Positions 7,218 to 12,545 of a stretch of 12,545 nt of DNA are shown here, in pieces (within the stretch, counting starts at the first letter, position 1; every line of letters starts with the position of its first letter). The translations under genes and the position numbers were made by a program. The DNA lies in the NCBI GenBank assembly GCA_028527945.1, contig JAQQAK010000291.1, positions 1 through 12,545 of the forward strand, read 5' to 3'. This stretch comes from Spirochaetaceae bacterium. GTDB taxonomy: Bacteria > Spirochaetota > Spirochaetia > UBA9216. The notes beneath the pieces were generated by a model. It was given only the letters and a program-made list of their open reading frames with translations. It did not search any database and had not been told where the DNA came from.

Positions 7218-8159
7218 TTAATTTGGGGCACAGTCTGTTATGCTTCCTCTTAATAGATTAATTCCATGGGGGAGAGTGTCTATTATTAAGTCAAGGCTTT
7301 CTTTGGCAGCTTTTTCGCTACCTGGTAAATTTATAATGAGGCTGTTTCCTCTGATTACACTAACACCTCGCATAAGCATTGCTCGTGGAGTTATTTTCAT
7401 AGAGCCTGCTCTAATTGCTTCTGCGATACCTGGCGCATCTCTTTCTGCTACTTCTTTGCTCGCCTCAGGAGTTGTATCTCTTTTTGAGAAACCAGTACCT
7501 CCGGTTGTGATAATTAAATCAATCTGGCGTTGATCTGACAAACGTATTAGCTGAGTTTTAAGTTTTTCTTTATCATCCGGTAGTAATATTGTTTCTACTA
7601 CTTCAAATTTATTTTCTTTTAATATTTGAGTAATAGCAGGGCCGCTTGTATCTGTTCTTTCTTCTCTGCTGCAGCGATCTGACAGTGTTATTACTGCTGC
7701 TTGATAAGGCCGCTTCTTTTTTCTTTCTTCTATTTTTAGAGTATCTCCCACTGTCATTTCTCCGTCCTCGAGTACTTTGGCAAATACTCCTTCTCGCGGC
7801 ATTATGCAATCTCCCATTGTTTGGTAGATTGCACAATGGGTATGACAATCTTTTCCTATTTGAGTTATTTCAAGAAGTATATTACCGCTTCGTAACAGAG
7901 TTCCTACTGGAAGATTTCGAAAATCAAAGCCTTCGGCGACAATGTTTTCACCAAAATCACCAAAATTAATATCAGCTCCTTTTACGCGGAATTCTTCGAT
8001 TTTTTCAAAAGAGAGCAGGCTTATCTGTCTATGCCAATTTGCTGCGTGTGCGTCTCCTTCTATACCCCAGTTCTTTTTAAGTTGTGCTGATGGAACTTGA
8101 TGTTTTTGCACTCCACGTTTTTCACTTATACATATTGCCTTTATTGTTCCCATGCTCAT
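7218..8159 (-). CDS. MOSC domain fused to MogA/MoaB molybdopterin adenylyltransferase
   Basis: This 313-residue fusion has two parts. Residues 1-145 are a MOSC domain (GIEGDAHAA at 32-40, FGENI, and cysteines C105, C109 and C118 in the GKDCHTHC and GDCIMP segments). MOSC domains bind Moco or carry sulfur. Residues 150-313 are a MogA/MoaB domain with VITLSDR, the molybdopterin-binding TTGGTG (218-223), the KRDTTPEA segment and the INLPG loop. That domain adenylylates molybdopterin before Mo insertion. The ATG overlaps the moaA stop by four bases (ATGA, 8156-8159). A second ATG two codons in (8151-8153) is possible. The fusion probably makes adenylylated molybdopterin and hands on or protects cofactor, with MoeA-like and XdhC proteins as neighbours. 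Confidence 0.9.
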   Translation of the reverse strand: MSMGTIKAICISEKRGVQKHQVPSAQLKKNWGIEGDAHAANWHRQISLLSFEKIEEFRVKGADINFGDFGENIVAEGFDFRNLPVGTLLRSGNILLEITQIGKDCHTHCAIYQTMGDCIMPREGVFAKVLEDGEMTVGDTLKIEERKKKRPYQAAVITLSDRCSREERTDTSGPAITQILKENKFEVVETILLPDDKEKLKTQLIRLSDQRQIDLIITTGGTGFSKRDTTPEASKEVAERDAPGIAEAIRAGSMKITPRAMLMRGVSVIRGNSLIINLPGSEKAAKESLDLIIDTLPHGINLLRGSITDCAPN

Positions 8160-9121
8160 CCTCCAATCTGGTTCATTGTTTTTTGTTCAGTAATATTTTC
8201 TGATTCTGAAAAGCAGTGAGCTGCGGGTTTATTAAATATCTCATCTTTCATAATATTTTGTAATTTTGTGTTACTAATTCCATTTCTTATGAGCATACGG
8301 AGATTTAATGATGTTTCGTAGCATAAGCAGTTTTTTAGCATTCCAGTGCTTGTTAGTCTTACTCTGTTACAGGTATTACAAAAATTATGAGTATTTGCAG
8401 AAATAAAACCTATTCGGCCTTTTAGTAATTTGCTGTGGTAATATTCAGCAGGCCCATTACCAATTTTTTTATTTACATAGTTTAGATCCGGATATTCTTT
8501 TTTTAATAGAGCAAACGCTGTGTCGTTATCAACACCTTCAATATTCTTACCATTGCCAATAGGCATAAGTTCTATAAACCTGACATCAACAGGGGATTTT
8601 TTCGCAAATGATGACAGAAGAATAATATGATCAATATTTGACTTTAGAAGAACAGTGTTTATCTTTGTCTTTATTCCTGCTTTTACAGAAGCCTCTATTG
8701 CTTCTATTGTTCTATCTACCTGATTTTCTCCGCTAATGCTTTCATATAATTCTGGTTTAATTGCGTTAAGGCTGATGTTTATTCCATCTATTCCAGCGGA
8801 CGCCAGTTCTTCCAGATGTTCTTTTAACATGATTCCATTTGTTGTTAAAGTAACACTTTCTGTTTCAGGAAGTGTTTTCAATTCAGTAATAAGATTTACA
8901 ACTCCACTTCTTACAAGCGGTTCGCCACCTGTAATTTTGAAATTGGTTATTCCAAGCTTTGTCGCTGCCTTACAAATTTGAAGAATTTCTTCATATCTTA
9001 AAATATTATAGTGTGAAGTACTTTTTACAGGCTCCGGCATACAGTATTTACAGCGAAGGTTACATCTGTCTGTAACAGAGATTCTCATGTATTTGATTTC
9101 TCTTTTAAAACGATCTTTCAT
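8156..9121 (-). CDS. moaA: GTP 3',8-cyclase (MoaA)
   Basis: MoaA is a radical SAM enzyme that, with MoaC, turns GTP into cyclic pyranopterin monophosphate, the first step of Moco synthesis. At 321 residues it is close to the usual length. The N-terminal cluster cysteines are C20, C24 and C27 (CNLRCKYC), followed by KITGGEPL (62-69) and TTNGI. The C-terminal cluster motif is C248, C251 and C265 (FCNTCNRVRLTSTG ... KNCLCY). The protein ends in IGG, the C-terminal Gly-Gly that MoaA needs for activity. It starts 8 bases after the moaC stop. AAAGG lies rather far upstream, so coupling to moaC is likely. It overlaps the next gene by four bases. Confidence 0.96.
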   Translation of the reverse strand: MKDRFKREIKYMRISVTDRCNLRCKYCMPEPVKSTSHYNILRYEEILQICKAATKLGITNFKITGGEPLVRSGVVNLITELKTLPETESVTLTTNGIMLKEHLEELASAGIDGINISLNAIKPELYESISGENQVDRTIEAIEASVKAGIKTKINTVLLKSNIDHIILLSSFAKKSPVDVRFIELMPIGNGKNIEGVDNDTAFALLKKEYPDLNYVNKKIGNGPAEYYHSKLLKGRIGFISANTHNFCNTCNRVRLTSTGMLKNCLCYETSLNLRMLIRNGISNTKLQNIMKDEIFNKPAAHCFSESENITEQKTMNQIGG

Positions 9122-9129
9122 TCTGTTCG

Positions 9130-9618
9130 CTATGACCTTTTAAAAGTTCCGCTTTTACCGCCGGTTTTTTCTTCAAGATGAATATTGTTTATTTCCATTG
9201 TTTTATCTATGGCTTTGCACATGTCGTAAATAGTTAACAGAGCTGTAGATACTCCTGTCAAAGCCTCCATCTCAACTCCGGTTTTTCCATTGCATTTCAC
9301 CGTACAGATTGCTTCTATTTCAGAAATTTCAGGATATTCTTTAAAATCTAATTTACAGTTTGTAAGATTCAAAATATGACAAAGTGGTATTAGTTCGCTC
9401 GTTTTTTTTGCCCCCATTATTCCGGCAACCTGAGCTACTCCCAAGACATCTCCTTTTTTGTTATTACCACTTTGTATGGTTTTAAAACATTCACGGCTCA
9501 TTTTTATTCGTCCTGAAGCAACTGCTTTTCGCTTCGAAATATCTTTTTCAGAGACATCTACCATTATTGCGTTTCCATTGTCATCAATATGGCTTAGGTT
9601 TTTATTTTTATCATCCAA
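9130..9618 (-). CDS. moaC: Cyclic pyranopterin monophosphate synthase (MoaC)
   Basis: MoaC converts the MoaA product to cyclic pyranopterin monophosphate. The 162-residue length and motifs fit: MVDVSEK near the start, SGRIKMS, KKGDVLGVAQ with the catalytic lysine at about K55, LIPLCHI, GVEMEALTGVSTALLTIYDM, and D132/K135 matching the catalytic D-x-x-K pair of the family. The start is TTG at 9616-9618, supported by AAAAGGA (complement of 9627-9633) at 8 bases and by alignment of the MoaC-typical 'LSHIDDNGNAIMVDVS' N-terminus. The gap to the MoeA-like gene is 20 bases. Confidence 0.96.
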   Translation of the reverse strand: MDDKNKNLSHIDDNGNAIMVDVSEKDISKRKAVASGRIKMSRECFKTIQSGNNKKGDVLGVAQVAGIMGAKKTSELIPLCHILNLTNCKLDFKEYPEISEIEAICTVKCNGKTGVEMEALTGVSTALLTIYDMCKAIDKTMEINNIHLEEKTGGKSGTFKRS

Positions 9619-9626
9619 CTTTTCTG

Positions 9627-9633
9627 TCCTTTT
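9627..9633 (-). promoter_or_regulatory. Ribosome binding site that sets the TTG start of moaC
   Basis: On the minus strand AAAAGGA lies 8 bases before TTG at 9616-9618. No ATG or GTG in the same frame lies nearer this site, and the next in-frame ATG (residue 19) falls inside the conserved N-terminal motif, so the rare start is well supported. Confidence 0.7.
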
Positions 9634-9638
9634 CTTTT

Positions 9639-10658
9639 TTATTTTCCAAAACTACAGTTTGGAAAAACGCATTTTTCACAGTTGAGGCATAATCCGCCAT
9701 GACCAAAATCTGCAAGTTGAGCTTTTGATATTTCCTGATCAGTTATCAGGCTTGGCAATACCAAATCAAAGATTGTTCTTTTAGCATACATAACACAGCC
9801 GGGTAGTCCTATTATTGGACGATTATTCGTAGTATAGGCCAGCATAAACATTGCTCCCGGAAGGACGGGGGCTCCGTATGTAACAACTCTTGCTCCTGTG
9901 TTTTTTATTGCAAGCGGTGTACTATCATCTGGATCAACGCTCATCCCTCCTGTGCATACAACTATATCAATTCCATCTTCAATCATCTTGTCTATTGCTT
10001 CTGTTATTTTTTCGTGTTTATCATCAAGAATTATATGTTCTGTAATTTCTGAGTTAAAATCTTTGAATTTTGAGGCGATAACAGGAGTAAATTGATCTTC
10101 AATACGCTTGTGGAAAATTTCATTTCCTGTGGTTATAACTCCAATTTTTTTTGTTTTAAATGGAAGAACTTCTAATAGAGGTGTTTCTCCAGCCTCGATT
10201 TTTGCCTCATTCATTTTATCTTTTTTAATGATAAGTGGGATAATTCTTGTTCCTGCCAGCTTTTCTCCTTTTTTGACGCTAAAGCCGCTGTGGCGGGTTG
10301 CAATCATCATTTCACCTAAAGAATTAATCGCTTTCAGTTTTTCTTTATTTATTTTTAGCATACCATCAATTTCTGAAATAAGTTCTATTTTACCTTCTTT
10401 AGGGGCTGTCGCTTTTATATTTGCGCCCATACAGATATCTCTAAGAATTTCTGCTGCATCATTTTCATGAATTACTGTTTCATCGTTTTCCCATATGTAT
10501 ATGTGATCTTTTCCCAGACTAAGAAGAAGTGGAATATCTTCTTTTTTTATTATGTGTCCTTTGCGAAAGACTGCGTCTTTTGTTACACCTTTTATTATTT
10601 GAGTAATGTCATGACAGAGTATCTTTCCTGCAGCTTCTTCAGTTCTAAGTAGTTTCAT
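9639..10658 (-). CDS. MoeA-like molybdopterin-binding protein with C-terminal Cys cluster
   Basis: This 339-residue protein contains a MoCF-biosynthesis fold: IGVITTGNE (172-180), CTGGMSVDPDD (235-245) with D242, D244 and D245, YGAPVLPGAMF, and GLPGCVMYAKRTIFD. The family binds molybdopterin, and MoeA inserts molybdate into adenylylated molybdopterin. This protein is shorter than standard MoeA (about 400 residues) and seems to lack its full domain set, so it may be a divergent form used with Mo hydroxylases. The tail GGLCLNCEKCVFPNCSFGK has C324, C327, C330 and C335, a CxxCxxCx4C arrangement that could bind a metal or Fe-S cluster. The ATG overlaps the stop of the upstream gene (ATGA) and has AAGGA about 7 bases away. 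Confidence 0.85.
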   Translation of the reverse strand: MKLLRTEEAAGKILCHDITQIIKGVTKDAVFRKGHIIKKEDIPLLLSLGKDHIYIWENDETVIHENDAAEILRDICMGANIKATAPKEGKIELISEIDGMLKINKEKLKAINSLGEMMIATRHSGFSVKKGEKLAGTRIIPLIIKKDKMNEAKIEAGETPLLEVLPFKTKKIGVITTGNEIFHKRIEDQFTPVIASKFKDFNSEITEHIILDDKHEKITEAIDKMIEDGIDIVVCTGGMSVDPDDSTPLAIKNTGARVVTYGAPVLPGAMFMLAYTTNNRPIIGLPGCVMYAKRTIFDLVLPSLITDQEISKAQLADFGHGGLCLNCEKCVFPNCSFGK

Positions 10659-11581
10659 GTTATTTTCCTTTTAAAGCATTCATTAAAGCAGCCTGAGGCA
10701 AAGGTTTGCACTTTTTCTGTGAAATTTTCATATTCAGCAAGCAGTTTTTTACCTTCTTGGGTGAGCCTGCTTTTTCCCCCGGTATCTCCGCCAGATTTCC
10801 TTTCAACCAGAGCAAACCCCAGATTCTTTTCAAGATCTGAAAGAATTCCCCAAGCCTTGCTATAAGAAATTTGCATTTTTTCACAGGCTTCTTTTACAGT
10901 CCCTGTAAATTCAATAAGCTTTAAAAGCCTTTCTCCATTTTTGTCAAATAATTTGTTTTCACACATCAGTGATATTTCTATTGAGGGGCGAAAGAGTTGT
11001 TCATTATGTTTTTTTACAAGATTGTCAAAATCGTGTTGGGTGTCTGCGTCATAGAGTATTCCGTCATCATTTACTTCAACTTTTTCTATATCAAATCCAC
11101 ATCTGTCTATTGCTTTTTTTAATCCGCCATGGCCATTGTCTTTTATCAAGCCATCCAAAAGTCTGTTGGAAATAAGAATGGGGTGTCCTTCTTTTTCTTC
11201 ACAAACAGGTTTGGCTATGGGCGCTGAAGATTTTAGAAGATTTGAAATCGTATTCAGTGTAAAAAGCGGAATATCTACCGGAGTAAAAAAAGTTCTGTCG
11301 CATTTATCTTTAATGAATGAAAAACCTAATTTTGCTGAATCAAACATTTCTGTTGTCTGATACTCTTTGTTTCGAACAAAGAGTATTCCTGTTTTAGATA
11401 ATGCCTTTTCAAGCTCTGATCCGCGGTAGCCTGTGACAAGAACAATTGGAAAAATATTTGCCTGTTGAAAGTTTGTTATAATTCGTTCAACCATAGAGAT
11501 TGAGCCAATTTTCATGAGAGGTTTAAAGTCTGTCATTCGGGAAGACATTCCTGCCGAAACGATAACAGCGCCTGTTTTCAT
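10655..11581 (-). CDS. MocA-like molybdenum cofactor nucleotidyltransferase fused to ModE-type HTH
   Basis: Residues 1 to about 190 form a MobA/MocA-type nucleotidyltransferase: VSAGMSSRM (8-16) with K20, PVDIPL (101-106), EGHPILIS (131-138) and DADT (178-181). In a cluster with XdhC the likely reaction is CMP transfer to Moco, making the cytosine-dinucleotide form used by xanthine-dehydrogenase-family enzymes. Residues 200-308 match the DNA-binding head of ModE/LysR regulators: a TGTVKEACEKMQISYSKAWG helix-turn-helix, LVERKSGGDTGGKSRLT and an LTQEG end. No molybdate-binding Mop domain follows. The protein may therefore sense cofactor or nucleotide through its catalytic domain and control its own operon. 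The ATG at 11579-11581 has AAAGGA close upstream (complement of 11586-11591). It is the first gene of the operon. Confidence 0.88.
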   Translation of the reverse strand: MKTGAVIVSAGMSSRMTDFKPLMKIGSISMVERIITNFQQANIFPIVLVTGYRGSELEKALSKTGILFVRNKEYQTTEMFDSAKLGFSFIKDKCDRTFFTPVDIPLFTLNTISNLLKSSAPIAKPVCEEKEGHPILISNRLLDGLIKDNGHGGLKKAIDRCGFDIEKVEVNDDGILYDADTQHDFDNLVKKHNEQLFRPSIEISLMCENKLFDKNGERLLKLIEFTGTVKEACEKMQISYSKAWGILSDLEKNLGFALVERKSGGDTGGKSRLTQEGKKLLAEYENFTEKVQTFASGCFNECFKRKIT

Positions 11582-11605
11582 TTTTTCCTTTCTTTGATGC
11601 GAGTT

Positions 11606-11622
11606 GTATTAATATATAATAC
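11606..11622 (-). promoter_or_regulatory. Inverted repeat over the -10 of the Moco operon
   Basis: GTATTA (11606-11611) and TAATAC (11617-11622) form a perfect 6-bp inverted repeat with a 5-base AT spacer that covers the -10 element. ModE-type operators are also AT-rich palindromes, so this is a candidate site for the HTH domain encoded just downstream. I infer binding; nothing in the sequence proves it. Confidence 0.35.
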
Positions 11623-11639
11623 GGTAGGACTTGTTTCAA
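11611..11639 (-). promoter_or_regulatory. Sigma70-type promoter of the Moco operon
   Basis: On the minus strand TTGAAA (complement of 11634-11639) and TATATT (complement of 11611-11616) are separated by 17 bases. Transcription would start near 11604, about 20 bases before the first gene, just enough for its ribosome site. This is the best promoter in the window, and it fits a single operon running from 11581 to 6244. Confidence 0.6.
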
Positions 11640-11673
11640 GTAAAAATTAATATTTAGCAAAGCTCTTTACTTG
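11629..11673. promoter_or_regulatory. Three ACTTG/CAAGT boxes in the divergent spacer
   Basis: ACTTG (11629-11633) and CAAGT (11637-11641) form a 5-bp inverted repeat with spacer TTT, sitting over the -35 of the Moco operon. A third copy, ACTTG at 11669-11673, belongs to a longer inverted pair, CAAGTAAA (11637-11644) with TTTACTTG (11666-11673). The layout fits a dimer site plus an upstream site controlling one or both divergent genes. Confidence 0.35.
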
Positions 11674-11706
11674 ATTTTGGAGTTTTTCTTCATACCATTA
11701 AAATAT

Positions 11707-12545
11707 ATGGAAGAGAAGAAAAAAAATCTGCGCTTTAAAAAACTCAAATATAAAATGATTTTGTATTTTATGCTGGCAGGCCTTCTACCCCTTACTGTAA
11801 TAAATCTTCAGTGGGGAATAATGGCAAAGAAAGAACTTGTTGACAAAGCATTTATTTCACTTCAGTCAATACAGTCTATAAAATGCGGACAAGTAAGAGA
11901 TTATTTTAATTCTGGTTTGAATGACCTTGAATATCTTTCTAAAAAAGCTAGCGTTTTAGATTTTTATAAAATAGCAAAAGAAAGATATCTTGATAAACTT
12001 CCTCCATATAATAGTGATTTTAAAGAATACAATAGCTTTGTTGAAAATGAGGCAGGTTCTCTAAGCGCTGATATAGGCGAGTTTTTATCAGCAAATGATT
12101 ATAATAATTTTTATCTAATTGATTTTGAAACCAGTTATGTACTTTTTACTCAATATTATTCAAGGGCGTTAGGAACAAATCTTGCTGATGGAAGATTTAA
12201 CAGAAGTCTTCTTGCTGATTGCTGGGAAGAAGCTCGTTCAAAAAAAGACTCCTTTTTTATGGATTTTGATTCTTTTGCTTTGGATAAAGGTTCTTATTTT
12301 GGGTTTATTGGTGCTCCCATTTATGATGAAGATGGAGCACTTGCTGCTATTGCTGTTTTACAATTAAGTCCTGATTTTATAACAAAGATTATGAGTTCAA
12401 AACTTGGAGTTGGTGAAACAGGCGAATGGTATCTTGTAAATTGGGATGCGGCCGATAAGGCTTTTTCATATCGAAGCAAGCTTCCGTCTCGAGGTTTTCA
12501 ATTAGGTTATCAGCCCAAAGGTTCTAAACCTAAATATTGGAAAGA
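11707..12545 (+). CDS. Membrane sensor with Cache-type extracytoplasmic domain, probably a chemoreceptor (partial, runs off window)
   Basis: An open frame of 279 codons begins at ATG 11707 and continues past the right edge without a stop. The N-terminus is basic (KKKNLRFKKLKYK) and is followed by one membrane helix (about residues 17-38). A long extracytoplasmic region then begins with a helical stretch (SLQSIQSIKCGQVRDYFNSG) and contains FGFIGAPIYDEDGALAAIAV and GVGETGEWYLV (234-244), typical of double-Cache sensors. Treponeme-like genomes have many such methyl-accepting chemotaxis proteins, but a histidine kinase or cyclase would look the same up to this point because the signalling domain lies outside the window. 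No good Shine-Dalgarno precedes the ATG. TTG at 11677 is an alternative in-frame start. It is divergent from the Moco operon. Confidence 0.8.
   Translation, partial: MEEKKKNLRFKKLKYKMILYFMLAGLLPLTVINLQWGIMAKKELVDKAFISLQSIQSIKCGQVRDYFNSGLNDLEYLSKKASVLDFYKIAKERYLDKLPPYNSDFKEYNSFVENEAGSLSADIGEFLSANDYNNFYLIDFETSYVLFTQYYSRALGTNLADGRFNRSLLADCWEEARSKKDSFFMDFDSFALDKGSYFGFIGAPIYDEDGALAAIAVLQLSPDFITKIMSSKLGVGETGEWYLVNWDAADKAFSYRSKLPSRGFQLGYQPKGSKPKYWK

Noticed and set aside
7646..7969. Hydrophobic 107-codon plus-strand frame that looks like a small membrane protein
   Set aside because: Antisense to the MOSC-MogA coding sequence; its Leu/Phe-rich stretch comes from the reverse complement of Lys/Glu-rich codons.
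10108..10470. 120-codon hydrophobic plus-strand frame
   Set aside because: Antisense shadow of the MoeA-like gene, which has diagnostic motifs; no independent start signal.
12182..12367. 61-codon leucine-rich frame inside the sensor gene
   Set aside because: It is in the +1 frame of the real sensor gene, which reads through without a stop and carries Cache motifs.

Overview
The window looks like an AT-rich bacterial chromosome, most plausibly a Treponema-like spirochaete or another host-associated anaerobe. This rests on low GC, a divergent Cache-type chemoreceptor-like gene, an oxygen-sensitive radical-SAM repertoire and the protein style. No 16S or other marker is present, so the taxonomy is inference.

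There are four blocks. (1) 1-2168, plus strand, very AT-rich: an upstream region with an extended -10 promoter, then a two-domain protein with a GT28/MGDG-synthase-like glycosyltransferase in front and a HAD phosphatase-like domain behind. Its first Rossmann strand appears to have been cut off by an in-frame TAG stop. A hairpin terminator follows. (2) 2310-6241, plus strand, visibly richer in GC: a tight four-gene operon of two different radical SAM enzymes (one with extra C-terminal cysteine pairs, one HemN/HemW-like), an ABC ATPase and an ABC-2 permease. It reads as a 'modify and export' cassette for an unidentified substrate, and a 14-bp direct repeat lies on either side of it. (3) 11581-6244, minus strand: a six-gene molybdenum-cofactor operon in the order MocA-like nucleotidyltransferase fused to a ModE-type HTH, MoeA-like molybdopterin-binding protein with a C-terminal Cys cluster, moaC, moaA, MOSC-MogA fusion, xdhC. 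(4) From 11707 off the right edge, plus strand: the N-terminus of a membrane sensor, probably a methyl-accepting chemotaxis protein.

In block 3 MoaA and MoaC make cPMP from GTP. The MogA domain adenylylates molybdopterin, and the MoeA-like protein probably helps insert Mo. The MocA domain would add CMP, and XdhC would load and sulfurate the cofactor for a xanthine-dehydrogenase-family hydroxylase. MoaD, MoaE and the hydroxylase itself are not in this window. The operon has a good sigma70-type promoter in the divergent spacer, and two inverted repeats overlap its -10 and -35. These could be operators for the fused HTH domain. I saw no tRNA, rRNA, CRISPR or IS element.
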